DNA of 64,000 nucleotides, taken from positions 1-64,000 of the forward strand of contig NZ_WLZW01000001.1 of NCBI RefSeq assembly GCF_009707665.1, given 5' to 3'. The notes beneath the pieces were generated by a model that ran no database searches, was not told where the DNA came from, and saw nothing but the letters and a program-made list of their open reading frames with translations. Positions 43,996 through 54,000 of the stretch are shown here, one piece after another. Within the stretch, counting starts at the first letter, position 1. Each line of letters begins with the position of its first letter. This stretch comes from Planomicrobium sp. YIM 101495 (lineage in GTDB: Bacteria; Bacillota; Bacilli; Bacillales_A; Planococcaceae). The position numbers and the translations under genes were made by a program.

Positions 43996-44089
43996 TTGAC
44001 TCTTTCAATTACCTGTGTTATATTTATCTCGAATCAAAGATAAATAAATCTTTTATTTTTTTAACCATATACCTCGAATCCGAGATTTA
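43996..44089 (+). promoter_or_regulatory. Promoter with two MhqR-like operators
   Basis: TTGACT (43996-44001), a 17-base spacer and TATATT (44019-44024) form the promoter. TATCTCGAATCAAAGATA (44025-44042) and TACCTCGAATCCGAGATT (44070-44087) both match the B. subtilis MhqR operator TATCTCGAATTCGAGATA. The downstream product, an FMN-dependent reductase, fits that quinone-response regulon. Confidence 0.7.
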
Positions 44090-44118
44090 TGGTTTTGCAT
44101 TGAAGGAGGAAGAATGAA

Positions 44119-44724
44119 ATGGGATTGCTCGATAAATTATTCGGCAAGCAAGCACCACAACATGAGGAGGAAATAACAATGGAAAAAATGAATATCGGTA
44201 TTGTCTTAGGATCGACACGTGAGGGACGTTTGAGCCCACAAGTAGGGAACTGGGTAAAAGAGTTAGCTGACAAGCGTGGAGATGCGAACTACACGATCAT
44301 CGACATCGCTGATTATAAATTGCCATTGCTGGGCGAAAACGGCGGAGATGCTTCGGGCGCAGCCGGCTGGTCAGAAGCAGTAGCAGCACAGGACGGCTTT
44401 GTCTTCGTCGTTCAGGAGTACAACCACTCCATCTCAGCTTCATTGAAAAACGCACTCGACTATCTGCGCGATGAGTGGGGCAATAAAGCAGCCGGAATCG
44501 TTTCTTACGGTTCAGTAGGCGGCGCGCGTGCAGCAGAACACTTGCGCGGCATCCTTGGAGAGCTGCAAGTTGCGGATGTACGTGTTCATCCGGCACTTTC
44601 ACTGTTCACGGATTTCGAAAATGGTGCAGAATTGAAAGCAGCTCCAGTCCAAGCTGATTCCGTTAACCAAATGTTGGACCAGGTCATCCCTTGGGCGACT
44701 GCATTGAAAACAATCCGCAAATAA
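44119..44724 (+). CDS. NADPH-dependent FMN reductase / quinone-reductase family
   Basis: A 201-residue flavodoxin-fold protein: FMN phosphate loop LGSTREGRLSPQVGNW, VVQEYNHSISASLKNALDYL and SYGSVGGARAAEHL, as in NADPH:FMN or quinone reductases. The first ~20 residues (MGLLDKLFGKQAPQHEEE) precede the fold. GGAGGAAG lies before ATG 44119; an internal ATG exists at residue 21. Upstream MhqR-like boxes suggest induction by quinones or electrophiles. Confidence 0.92.
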   Translation: MGLLDKLFGKQAPQHEEEITMEKMNIGIVLGSTREGRLSPQVGNWVKELADKRGDANYTIIDIADYKLPLLGENGGDASGAAGWSEAVAAQDGFVFVVQEYNHSISASLKNALDYLRDEWGNKAAGIVSYGSVGGARAAEHLRGILGELQVADVRVHPALSLFTDFENGAELKAAPVQADSVNQMLDQVIPWATALKTIRK

Positions 44725-44737
44725 GAGACAAGCAAAT

Positions 44738-44779
44738 GAAAAGGCTGGCCGCTACGATAAGCGGTCAGCCTTTTTTCGT
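44738..44779. terminator. Bidirectional terminator
   Basis: AAGGCTGGCCGCT pairs with AGCGGTCAGCCTT, followed by T; the gene on the other strand converges. Confidence 0.9.
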
Positions 44780-44792
44780 ACAGCGAAAGCAA

Positions 44793-44981
44793 TTATTGCT
44801 TAACGCTTTTATTCTTATCTAATTTCTCTCTTAATTCTTTGCGCATCCACAGTTCCTTTTCCTTCAACCTTAAGTGGGCATCCGAGTATTCGGGCTTCAC
44901 AGAACCGCTGCCGAGTCCTTCGTTGATCATCCGGTCGACATCCTTGAACCAATCATAAGCAGGGTATTTCTTTTCTTCCAT
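44793..44981 (-). CDS. Small charged protein, unknown
   Basis: A 62-residue soluble protein (MEEKKYPAYDWFKDVDRMINEG at its start), mostly helical by composition, rich in K and E. AAAAGGAGGAG precedes the ATG at good distance and a terminator follows. No family recognised. Confidence 0.72.
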   Translation of the reverse strand: MEEKKYPAYDWFKDVDRMINEGLGSGSVKPEYSDAHLRLKEKELWMRKELREKLDKNKSVKQ

Positions 44982-45165
44982 GAAAAACTCCTCCTTTTTA
45001 TTCGTTATACCATCTATATTCAGAATACAACAAAAAAACAGAAAAAACCTTGATTCAGCTCAAGTTTTCTCTTTTTCTCCAGATTTCCATGTTTTAATTA
45101 TCAGAAAATTTATGCTATACTTTTGGAGAATAGAATGAATCGATCTAAACGGGAGGGGGAAAGGG

Positions 45166-45936
45166 ATGGGAAGCAGCGCTAAAACAGTCAAATTGGAAAT
45201 TGAACGAAGAGATCGGCCGGAAGATAAGCCATATTTTGAGAAGTTTGAACTGCCGTACAGGCAAAATATGAACGTCATATCTGCCTTGATGGAGATTCGC
45301 CGGAACCCAATCAATGTGGAAGGGAAGATGACGACGCCGGTCGCGTGGGATATGAATTGCCTCGAGGAAGTTTGTGGGGCTTGTTCGATGGTAATCAACG
45401 GCAAAGCACGCCAATCATGCACGGCACTTGTCGACCAGCTTGAGCAGCCGATCCGCCTGCAGCCAATGAAGACGTTCCCAGTTGTCCGTGACTTAATCGT
45501 CGACCGCAGTACAATGTTCGATACATTGAAGCGATTGAAAGCATGGATTCCAATCGATGGTACGTATGAGTTAGGGGAAGGTCCAAGGATGCCTGAACGA
45601 AAACGGCAGTGGGCATATGAATTGGCGAAGTGTATGACATGTGGAGTTTGTTTGGAAGCTTGTCCGAATGTCAATGACAAATCGGACTTTATCGGCGCAG
45701 CACCGATTTCTCAAGTGCGTTTGATGAATGCACATCCGACCGGGTCGATGAATCGCGATGAGCGGCTGAACTTGCTAATGGGACCTGGCGGTATCCAGCT
45801 TTGCGGCATGGCGCAGAACTGTGTGGAATCTTGTCCGAAAGGGATTCCGCTGACGACTTCGATTTCTTCGATGAACCGCGATACGACCATTCAAATGTTC
45901 CGGAACTTCTTCGGAAGTGATCATTCGGTCGGTTGA
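45166..45936 (+). CDS. sdhB: Succinate dehydrogenase/fumarate reductase iron-sulfur subunit, lone copy
   Basis: A 256-residue SdhB: [2Fe-2S] site MNCLEEVCGACSMVINGKARQSC, then ferredoxin-type CMTCGVCLEACPNV and CGMAQNCVESCPKG. Length and motifs match Bacillus SdhB. The flavoprotein and membrane-anchor genes expected upstream (sdhC, sdhA) are absent: the preceding genes are an FMN reductase and a small minus-strand gene. A TGCTATACT extended -10 lies at 45113-45121. It may be a split operon or a second copy. GGGAGGGGGAAAGGG precedes the ATG. Confidence 0.93.
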   Translation: MGSSAKTVKLEIERRDRPEDKPYFEKFELPYRQNMNVISALMEIRRNPINVEGKMTTPVAWDMNCLEEVCGACSMVINGKARQSCTALVDQLEQPIRLQPMKTFPVVRDLIVDRSTMFDTLKRLKAWIPIDGTYELGEGPRMPERKRQWAYELAKCMTCGVCLEACPNVNDKSDFIGAAPISQVRLMNAHPTGSMNRDERLNLLMGPGGIQLCGMAQNCVESCPKGIPLTTSISSMNRDTTIQMFRNFFGSDHSVG

Positions 45937-46000
45937 AGAACTTGTTTAGTAACTGCTGAAAACGGGCATTTGTAACGTAAAAGTGAGGGAGGAATCTGAG

Positions 46001-46243
46001 GTGCCAATTGAAAACAAGCCAGAAGAACAGTATACGAGCCGGACGGAGCGGGAAGCAATCGGTAGAAGGACTAATGCAGGCTTTGCACGTGTGGAACGGG
46101 TGGAAGTAGAGCAAGGCGCAAGTGATTTGCCGACCGGTCCAATCGGCCAGAAGTTGAGGGAAGAGGAAATCCGAAGACGTGTAGGTGAAGGGAATTTCGA
46201 TACGGCAAAGGATGACCGCCAAACAAATTCGATCAATAGCTAG
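46001..46243 (+). CDS. Small hydrophilic protein, unknown
   Basis: An 80-residue charged protein without hydrophobic segments, rich in E and R (KLREEEIRRRVGEGNFDTAKDDR). GTG 46001 follows GGGAGGA at eight bases; GTG 45983 is less likely. It lies 64 bases after sdhB and may share its transcript; a terminator follows. No family recognised. Confidence 0.65.
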   Translation: MPIENKPEEQYTSRTEREAIGRRTNAGFARVERVEVEQGASDLPTGPIGQKLREEEIRRRVGEGNFDTAKDDRQTNSINS

Positions 46244-46256
46244 GAGTCAAAATAGC

Positions 46257-46298
46257 ACGGCCGCTGAAGTAGATTAATCTTCAGCGGCCGTTTTTTGG
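46257..46298. terminator. Bidirectional terminator
   Basis: ACGGCCGCTGAAG pairs with CTTCAGCGGCCGT, followed by T6, between convergent genes. Confidence 0.93.
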
Positions 46299-46303
46299 CT
46301 GGT

Positions 46304-48172
46304 TTAATTTTTCATCAAAGCAGGTGCTAAAAACGACCAGATCAAACGAGCTTCTTCGGGTGAACGTGGCGTAATGATGGCAGAAAGCGGATACGGCAAT
46401 ACATCCAGCCGTCTTTCTACATACTTTTTGACGTATGGATTTTGCTCGACCGCTTCCTCGTATAATTCCTGCGTAGCACGTGAGTGGAGATCCTGCTCTC
46501 GTTGGATGAGCCACTTGAACCAGGAATAAAATGCATTGTCAGCGTAAGCGTCTTCGTAATGCGCGATTAAGCTTTCGGCTTCTTCGAATTTCCCGAGCAC
46601 AATCAGTGATGAAATAGCCAAGTAACGAGCGCCTTGATGATCGCCAGGGTTAAGTTGCAGAAGCTTTTGGAACTCAGCGAATGCTTGCTGATGCTCTCTT
46701 TGTGCCCAGTAATGGACACCAAGCAAGAAAATTGCACGTAAATATGGCCGATTCGCGATGTAGAGCCAAGGTATATCCATTTCTTTTTCGTAATAGGCTT
46801 GCCCGTGTCGAATCGCTTCTTTCAGAAGTGCTTCTTTTTCCATGAAGTCCGTCTCGGCTTCAGCAGAAAGCAAGAATCCGTCCGTCAGTTGGGGAGCGAG
46901 CTGCTGAATTGCTTTGATACGGTCGCTGTCTCGATCATCACGGTTCATAGCGTATAGTTCATACGCCGTTAACTGCGCTTTTTCAGCATCAGACTTCGGT
47001 TCGTATGGTTTCGCATGATAGTATTCCATTTGGCGTTTCAGTGCAGACTCGCTTGTAATTGCCGCATTCTTCAAATGCATGAACAGCTGCCAGTTCTGCA
47101 GCTCATTCGTTTTCGGATTGGTACCGACTTCGAACGCATATGCAGCTTCTTTCTCCTGTCCGGCGATCACCTCATCATAAAATATGCGTAAAGTATCTGC
47201 GAAATCCTGGATGGCTTCCTGCTCGACTTCGAACTGTTCTGCCAACTGTTGGAGTGACCAGCCGAACTGCAAGAGGTTCTGTTCGATGCTGAACTGGATT
47301 GCTCCAGCTATTGCCGCTTCAGGAACGGACGGAAGCGGCTCGATGTGATGGAAGAATGTTTCGATCAGCTCATCACTTTTCAAGTCGTGTTCGATCATGA
47401 ACAGTTCGAGCGACCGGACCGTTTCCAAGACATCTTCTGGAACTTCGTGTCTACTGCGGATTCCGCTGCTGAACATTTGATAAATCGGTATTAAGTTGCG
47501 GCGGTAAAATTCCTGCGATGAAGTCGTTTCGGAAGTGCTGTACATGTCTTTTAGTTTGCCGATTGTTTCTGTCTTCGTCTCAACCGTCACCGTGATACTG
47601 TTAAGCGTCATTAGGAAACGGTCGTTCATGCGCGCATCTGGTAAATAAAACCCGAGCGCAAGATTCCCGTTGTCGACTGGAAACGATTCGTTGACGTCGA
47701 TTTCATAAACTTTTTCGGAGAGAAGATCGCGCATCTCTGCACGGTAGTTCGTAATCGAAAGGATTTCCCCGATAAGAAAAACGGGATCTATCCAAGAGCT
47801 GAGCACGCGCTGGATTTGTGTGCGTTCTTCACGTGCGACTTGTTGCTTGATGAAGTCATTCCAAACATCGACGTGCTCCGAGAAGAAAAACGTATCCCCG
47901 ATGATTCCACCGGATTTTTCCTCTCCGTAAAGTGGGACAAGAAGGTTTTCCGTCTTATCTTTCCATGCAAGTAATTCCTTTTGTTCCGAAGGACGCGGGT
48001 GATTCTTGAAAAATGCTTGAAGAACTTTCTGTAGCGCAGTGTTCTGTTCTTGCATCAGCTGCTCCTGGGCTACATTCTTTTCACAGCATTTCTTGAACTT
48101 CTTGCCGCTGCCACAGTGACATGGGTCATTTCTGCCGATCGACTCGTGCGTTTCCCCATGAAGCCGGGTCAT
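46304..48172 (-). CDS. SEC-C metal-binding protein with TPR-like C-terminus
   Basis: A 622-residue protein. The N-terminal SEC-C zinc motif GRNDPCHCGSGKKFKKCC (Cys18, 20, 29, 30) is the type found at the SecA C-terminus. A long middle part without known motif follows. The C-terminal third is helical, with TPR-like stretches (HYWAQREHQQAFAEFQKLLQLNPGDHQGARYLAISSL). Function unknown; TPR/SEC-C proteins are assumed to act as adaptors. Its ATG overlaps the stop of the upstream hemerythrin-like gene by four bases, so the two are expressed together. Confidence 0.85.
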   Translation of the reverse strand: MTRLHGETHESIGRNDPCHCGSGKKFKKCCEKNVAQEQLMQEQNTALQKVLQAFFKNHPRPSEQKELLAWKDKTENLLVPLYGEEKSGGIIGDTFFFSEHVDVWNDFIKQQVAREERTQIQRVLSSWIDPVFLIGEILSITNYRAEMRDLLSEKVYEIDVNESFPVDNGNLALGFYLPDARMNDRFLMTLNSITVTVETKTETIGKLKDMYSTSETTSSQEFYRRNLIPIYQMFSSGIRSRHEVPEDVLETVRSLELFMIEHDLKSDELIETFFHHIEPLPSVPEAAIAGAIQFSIEQNLLQFGWSLQQLAEQFEVEQEAIQDFADTLRIFYDEVIAGQEKEAAYAFEVGTNPKTNELQNWQLFMHLKNAAITSESALKRQMEYYHAKPYEPKSDAEKAQLTAYELYAMNRDDRDSDRIKAIQQLAPQLTDGFLLSAEAETDFMEKEALLKEAIRHGQAYYEKEMDIPWLYIANRPYLRAIFLLGVHYWAQREHQQAFAEFQKLLQLNPGDHQGARYLAISSLIVLGKFEEAESLIAHYEDAYADNAFYSWFKWLIQREQDLHSRATQELYEEAVEQNPYVKKYVERRLDVLPYPLSAIITPRSPEEARLIWSFLAPALMKN

Positions 48173-48597
48173 TTCGACGGCTCCTCAAGCAGCATGCGTT
48201 CCTCATCACGGCTATGTATCGCGTTGACGACAAGCAACGCATGGAATTGCTGCATCACTTCATATGTTAAACTTTCCTCGACAAGCATTTCTTTAATGTC
48301 CGCTACAATAATTCGAAGCAAATCGTGGTCGCGTGTCAATTTCACAACTGCTTCTTCCAGTGTTGGGTCTTGTTGAAGCATTTCCCGGTAAAAGCCGTCT
48401 TCTTCAGAGTCAGCGTGGCTGATGACACGTGTTTCCCAATATTCTACTAAGTGATCAGCTGCCTGTCGTGCGACTTCGAATTCCTTCGCCCGCAGCAAGT
48501 CTTCCATTTCCTGTGTTTTCGTAATGGCTCCTGTTAATCCTCCTTGATGGATTGCGTGGTGTGCATGGAGTTGGCGTAGTGATGGACCTGATGGCAT
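48169..48597 (-). CDS. Hemerythrin-like (HHE) protein
   Basis: A 142-residue four-helix protein with HxxxE pairs expected of a hemerythrin di-iron site: HADSEEDGFY and HSRDEERML, plus LTRDHDLLR. Such proteins bind oxygen or NO or sense iron. AGAGGATG precedes ATG 48597. It forms a two-gene unit with the SEC-C protein, divergent from modA. A second hemerythrin follows nreC at 59807. Confidence 0.82.
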   Translation of the reverse strand: MPSGPSLRQLHAHHAIHQGGLTGAITKTQEMEDLLRAKEFEVARQAADHLVEYWETRVISHADSEEDGFYREMLQQDPTLEEAVVKLTRDHDLLRIIVADIKEMLVEESLTYEVMQQFHALLVVNAIHSRDEERMLLEEPSK

Positions 48598-48658
48598 AGT
48601 CGATCATCCTCTCGTTTTTTTTTCAGTATAGCACGCAGATTATCGTGAATTTCTGGGC

Positions 48659-48694
48659 TAGGAACATTCCTTAACCGAAACAGGGAATTCCCTG
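48659..48694 (+). promoter_or_regulatory. Paired NreC-like palindromes upstream of modA
   Basis: CAGGGAATTCCCTG (48681-48694) is a perfect palindrome of the staphylococcal NreC form TAGGG-N4-CCCTA with one change per end. TAGGAACATTCCTT (48659-48672) is a weaker copy. Their centres are 22 bp apart, and they lie 86-121 bases before modA. Confidence 0.68.
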
Positions 48695-48779
48695 ATAGGT
48701 GAAAACGGCTTAAAAGTCCATCATTTAAGTAACGCATATGGAAATACATAACGTTCGGCGGGAAAGGGGATGAGGGTTT

Positions 48780-49553
48780 ATGAGAAAGTTGATCGTATTC
48801 TGTTCGGCGGTGTTGTTGCTGTCGTCATGCGACAAGACTTCTGCGGATTCTAGCGATGAGCTGTTCATCTCTTCAGCTTCCAGTTTGACGGACGTGATGC
48901 AGCAGGTGGAAACGGAATTCGAGCGGAAACATCCAGAAGTGGACCTCGTGTTCAACTTCGGCTCATCGAGCAAATTGCGGAACCAGATTCAACAAGGTGC
49001 TCCAGTCGATGTGTTCTTATCGGCGAGCGCTCAAGATATGAAGATACTGGAGGAAGAAGGGGCCATGAAGGACGGGTCAGTCCAAAGCTTTGCAGCGAAC
49101 CGTCTCGTTTTGGCATCTTCTGGACCAATTGACGAGGGAGTTGAACTTTCCTCCCAAATTAAAAATTCTGAAGACATAATCGCGATCGGCGAACCGGAAA
49201 GTGTGCCGCTCGGATTTTATACGAAGCAATCACTAGAGCAACTCGGCATATGGGAAAGTCTCGATGGACGGATGATTTATGCGAAAGACGCACGGCAAGT
49301 GCTGAGCTACCTCGAAAGCGGCAATGCCGGCATGGGGATTCTTTATGCATCCGATGCCATCGGTTCCGACAGACTTGATACCGTCATCGATATCCCGGTA
49401 GGCAATGAACAGATTGTCTATCCAGCAGGCATATTAGCTGAAACAAAAAAGAGTAAAGCAGCTGAAGCGTTCCTGACGTTTTTGACGAGTGAACACGGAA
49501 GACAGCTGCTGGAGGACTTCGGCTTCGCTTCTAATGAAGGAGAGGATGACTGA
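48780..49553 (+). CDS. modA: Molybdate ABC transporter substrate-binding lipoprotein ModA
   Basis: A 257-residue extracytoplasmic molybdate-binding protein: lipoprotein signal RKLIVFCSAVLLLSSC, then FISSASSLTDVMQQV, FNFGSSSKLRNQIQQGAPVDVFLSAS and a YAKDARQVLSYLESGNAGMGILYASDA segment, all ModA hallmarks. It heads modABC; the last base of its stop overlaps the modB start. Supplies molybdenum for the nitrate reductase encoded downstream. Confidence 0.96.
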   Translation: MRKLIVFCSAVLLLSSCDKTSADSSDELFISSASSLTDVMQQVETEFERKHPEVDLVFNFGSSSKLRNQIQQGAPVDVFLSASAQDMKILEEEGAMKDGSVQSFAANRLVLASSGPIDEGVELSSQIKNSEDIIAIGEPESVPLGFYTKQSLEQLGIWESLDGRMIYAKDARQVLSYLESGNAGMGILYASDAIGSDRLDTVIDIPVGNEQIVYPAGILAETKKSKAAEAFLTFLTSEHGRQLLEDFGFASNEGEDD

Positions 49554-50233
49554 TGCCGTACGATGTATCCCCATTTTTCCTTTCATTAAAAGTTGCGGGC
49601 ATTTCGACGTTTTTCGTCTTCATCACGTGCTTGCTTCTTGCACGGTTCATGGCAAAGAAGGAGTTCTTCGGGAAAAGTTTCGTCGAATCACTCATTTTAT
49701 TACCTCTCGTATTGCCGCCGACGGTCATCGGCTTCGGCTTGATTTACTTGTTCGGCGTGAACGGCCCACTCGGTAGCTTGTTGGAGCAATGGTTTGGTGT
49801 ACGCGTCGTGTTCACGTGGGGCGGAGCGGTCATCGCTTCGTTCGTCGTGTCGGTACCACTGATGTACCAAAGCACACTCGCAGCGTTTGAGCAAGTGGAC
49901 CCGCGCTGGGAAAATGTCGCCCGGACGATGGGATTGTCGGAGTGGCGGATTTTTAGAACCATCACATTTCCACTCGCATGGCCAGGTATTTTTGCGGGAT
50001 TGATCTTATCGTTCGCACGAGGAATCGGAGAGTTCGGTGCCACGTTGATGATTGCAGGCTATATCCCAGGACAGACAGAAACGGTACCACTCGCCATCTA
50101 CTTTGCATATGAAGCCGGACAGATGGGAAAAGCGGCGTTTTGGGTGCTGATTATTTCTTCACTCGGGCTGGCAGGCATTTCGTGGCTGAATTATTGGCGG
50201 CGGAAAAATTCCGTCAGGCTGGGGAGGGAGTAA
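49553..50233 (+). CDS. modB: Molybdate ABC transporter permease ModB
   Basis: A 226-residue permease with five to six helices and the ATPase-coupling EAA loop (EQVDPRWENVARTMGLSEWRIFRTITFPLAWPGIFAG) followed by ARGIGEFGATLMIAGYIPGQTET, typical of ModB. ATG overlaps the modA stop by one base; AAGGAGAGG lies upstream. Confidence 0.96.
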   Translation: MPYDVSPFFLSLKVAGISTFFVFITCLLLARFMAKKEFFGKSFVESLILLPLVLPPTVIGFGLIYLFGVNGPLGSLLEQWFGVRVVFTWGGAVIASFVVSVPLMYQSTLAAFEQVDPRWENVARTMGLSEWRIFRTITFPLAWPGIFAGLILSFARGIGEFGATLMIAGYIPGQTETVPLAIYFAYEAGQMGKAAFWVLIISSLGLAGISWLNYWRRKNSVRLGRE

Positions 50234-50236
50234 GGG

Positions 50237-50875
50237 ATGTTACACGTGGATTTCAAGAAGCGGCTGGAACACTTCGAACTGACTGTAGAATTTGAACTTC
50301 GGCAAGAAATATTAGCATTGATCGGCTCGTCGGGATCAGGGAAAACGACCTTGCTCAATTGTCTCGCCGGCATCAATCAGCCGGATCAAGGAGAGATTTC
50401 CTTAGGCAGCAAACATTTTTATAAAGACGGGCAAAAACCTTTGAAAATCCAGAAGCGCAATGTGGGGTATTTGTTTCAGGACTACGCACTGTTCCCGCAC
50501 TGGAACGTGGAGCGGAACATCTTGAGCGGCTTGTCTCGTAAAGCGGATTTAACACATGTGAAGGAATTGACGGAACTGCTCGGAATTAACGCGTTGCTCC
50601 AGAAATACCCGCACCAAATTTCCGGCGGGGAAAAGCAGCGTGTCGCACTGGCGCGGGCGCTCGCAGCGAAGCCGGACATCCTGTTATTGGACGAACCGTT
50701 TTCCGCACTGGACGACGAGACGCGGAGTCGCTGCCAAGGAGAACTGCTTCGTATTCACGAGGTTTGGCAGATCCCCGTGATTTTCGTGACGCACCGGAAG
50801 GCCGACGCGGAGACGCTCGCTGATCGTGTGATCCGGATCGAAAAAGGACAAATGACGGAACAGCAACGCACATAA
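50237..50875 (+). CDS. modC: Molybdate ABC transporter ATPase ModC (short form)
   Basis: A 212-residue ATPase: Walker A GSSGSGKTT, Q-loop FQDYALFPHWNV, signature SGGEKQR, Walker B LLLDEPFSALD and H-loop VTHRK. It lacks the C-terminal MOP/TOBE domain of E. coli ModC, so it cannot sense molybdate itself. It starts three bases after modB. A terminator follows. Confidence 0.94.
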   Translation: MLHVDFKKRLEHFELTVEFELRQEILALIGSSGSGKTTLLNCLAGINQPDQGEISLGSKHFYKDGQKPLKIQKRNVGYLFQDYALFPHWNVERNILSGLSRKADLTHVKELTELLGINALLQKYPHQISGGEKQRVALARALAAKPDILLLDEPFSALDDETRSRCQGELLRIHEVWQIPVIFVTHRKADAETLADRVIRIEKGQMTEQQRT

Positions 50876-50879
50876 GGAA

Positions 50880-50922
50880 TCCCTCGCATCATGCCAATCT
50901 CCATGGTGCGAGGGTTTTTTTG
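50880..50922 (+). terminator. modABC terminator
   Basis: CCCTCGCATCATG (50881-50893) pairs with CATGGTGCGAGGG (50902-50914), followed by T7. Confidence 0.92.
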
Positions 50923-50941
50923 TTTTGAATCAGGCAGCAAC

Positions 50942-50976
50942 AAGGGTTTTTCAGAAGTTGAATAGGACATTCCCTA
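50942..50976 (+). promoter_or_regulatory. NreC-like site upstream of narG
   Basis: TAGGACATTCCCTA (50963-50976) matches TAGGG-N4-CCCTA at nine of ten positions, 101 bases before the narG start. An AAGGG half-site at 50942 would place a second, weak site with its centre 21 bp upstream. Confidence 0.7.
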
Positions 50977-51077
50977 ATGTGAACTGAACGGACGTAATTC
51001 CATAATGGAACTATACGAATGAGATGTCATTGATTCCCTTCAATATCGTTCATTCTGAAAAGGAGTGGTTGTTCGCG

Positions 51078-54000
51078 ATGAAAAAAAGATATGGTTTTAA
51101 TTTCTTTAAACCGGTAGAGAGCTATTCAGGCAGCTGGTCCATCCTTGAAGAGAAGAATCGGGATTGGGAGAACATGTATCGCCAAAGATGGTCTCACGAC
51201 AAAGTAGTCCGCACGACACACGGGGTCAACTGTACAGGATCCTGTAGTTGGAAAGTATTCGTCAAGAACGGCATCATCACTTGGGAGAACCAGCAGATCG
51301 ACTACCCTTCCTGCGGCCCGGATATGCCGGAATTCGAACCGCGCGGTTGTCCGCGCGGGGCAACATTTTCTTGGTATGAGTACAGCCCGCTTCGCGTGAA
51401 GTACCCATACATGCGTGGCCGACTATGGCGCTTATGGAAGGCAGCGCGACAAGCGCATCCGAATCCAGTGGTAGCGTGGGCAAGCATTGTGGAAGACCCG
51501 GAGAAAGCACAGTTCTACAAATCGGCTCGTGGGAAAGGCGGACACGTCCGAGTCAACTGGGAGGATGCGCTCGAACTGATCGCGGCTCAGCTGATTTATA
51601 CAATCCAGAAGTATGGGCCGGACCGGATCGCCGGCTTCACACCAATTCCTGCGATGTCGATGATCAGCTATGCATCAGGCGCACGTTTCATTTCCTTGCT
51701 TGGTGGACAAATGTTGAGCTTCTACGATTGGTACGCGGATCTTCCGCCAGCTTCTCCGCAGATTTGGGGAGAGCAGACGGACGTTCCGGAATCATCGGAC
51801 TGGTACAACGCCGGTTACTTGATGATGTGGGGCTCGAACGTTCCGTTAACGCGGACGCCGGATGCGCACTTCATGACGGAAGTTCGCTACAAAGGAACGA
51901 AAGTCGTTTCCGTCGCACCGGATTTCGCAGAGAACGTTAAGTTTGCGGACAACTGGCTTGCACCGCACCCAGGGACGGACGCAGCACTCGCACAGGCGAT
52001 GACACACGTTATCCTGGACGAGTTTTACCAGCAGCGAAAAGAACCGATGTTCATCGATTATGCGAAGCAATATACGGATATGCCATTTATGATTTTGCTT
52101 GATCCGCATGAAGATTCCATGAAAGGCGGACGTTTCCTTCGCGCAAGCGACCTCGGTGATGCGTCACAGCACTCGGACTGGAAGCCGGTCATTTTCGATG
52201 AAGCAATCGACGCTTTAAAAGTCCCGAACGGCACTATGGGACAACGTTGGGAAGAAGATAAGAAATGGAACTTGATTCTTGAAAACGAAGATGGCACGAA
52301 AGTGGAGCCGGCATTGTCCGTCGAAGGACACGGAGAAGAATGGCTGGATATCGTCTTCCCGTATTTCGATAACAAAGGGAACGGGACGTTCAAACGGACG
52401 ATTCCGGCGAAGAAAATCACATTGGCGGACGGCACAGAGCGTTATGCGGCGACAGTTTACGACTTGATGATGAGTCAGTACGGCGTCGCACGGACGGACA
52501 GCCCGTACAATGCCAAAGGCTACGACGATGCATCATCTCATTACACACCTGCTTGGCAAGAAGGCGTGACATCGGTAAAAGCGTCTGTCGTTACGCAGAT
52601 TGCACGCGAATTCGCGCAAAACTCGCTTGATACAGGCGGCCGTTCGATGATCATCATGGGAGCGGGAATCAACCACTGGTTCAACAGTGACACGATTTAC
52701 CGCGCGATTTTGAACCTCGTTGTCTTGACGGCTTCACAAGGTGTCAACGGCGGTGGATGGGCGCACTACGTCGGACAGGAAAAATGCCGTCCGATTGAAG
52801 GCTGGTCAACAATCGCATTCGCGAAAGACTGGCAAGGACCTGCTCGCCTTCAAAACGCGACATCGTTCTTCTATTTCGCGACAGAGCAATGGCGTTATGA
52901 AGAAGCTGGAACAGACAGCTTGAAATCACCGACGAGCGGGGAAGTCGCTTATCAGCACCCAGCGGATTATAACGTGCTCGCTGCACGTCTCGGCTGGCTG
53001 CCCTCTTATCCACAGTTCGATAAGAACAGCTTATTGTTCGCGGAAGAAGCTTCACGAGAAGGCAAGAAAACGAATAAGGAAATCATTGATCATGCAGTGG
53101 AGCAAGTGACGTCTCGTGAGACGAAATTCGCTGTGGAAGATCCGGGTGCACCGGAAAACTTCCCACGCTCACTATTCATCTGGCGTTCGAACTTAATCTC
53201 GAGTTCAGCAAAAGGTCAGGAATACTTCATGAAACACTTGCTTGGCACATCAAGCGGACTATTGGCAGAGCCGAACACGGATGCCAAACCTGAAGAAATT
53301 GTCTGGCGCGATGATGTCGAAGGGAAACTGGATCTCATGGTTGCACTTGATTTCCGGATGACATCGACACCGCTTTATGCAGACATCGTCTTACCAGCAG
53401 CTACTTGGTACGAGAAGACGGACTTGTCTTCGACGGATATGCACCCATTCGTCCACCCGTTCAATCCAGCGGTCAACCCACTTTGGGAATCCCGCTCCGA
53501 CTGGGACATCTACAGCAAGCTAGCTGAGAAGTTCTCGGAAATGGCACGGACGGAATTACCAGGCGTCTACAAAGATGTCGTCATCACTCCGCTTGCTCAT
53601 GACACGGTGAGTGAAATTTCACAACCGATGGGGCTCGTCAAGGATTGGACAAAAGGGGAAATCGAAGCGGAGCCAGGCAAAACAATGCCGAACTTCAGTA
53701 TCGTCGAGCGTGATTATACGAAGATCCACGATAAATACATCTCGCTCGGACCAAACTTGGTTGTCGGCAAGACCGGCGCACACGGCGTCAGCTTCTCAGT
53801 AGCAGATGAGTATGAGGAATTGAAACAAATCAACGGAACGTTCTTCGATGAATCAATCAAGAACGGCTTACCGAAAATCCAGACAGCACGCCAAGTGGCA
53901 GATGCCATGCTGAACTTGTCTTCTGCAACTAACGGCCGCGTTTCGCAAAAAGCATACGCTGAAGCGGAAAAAGATACGGGTGTTGAGCTGAAGGATATCT

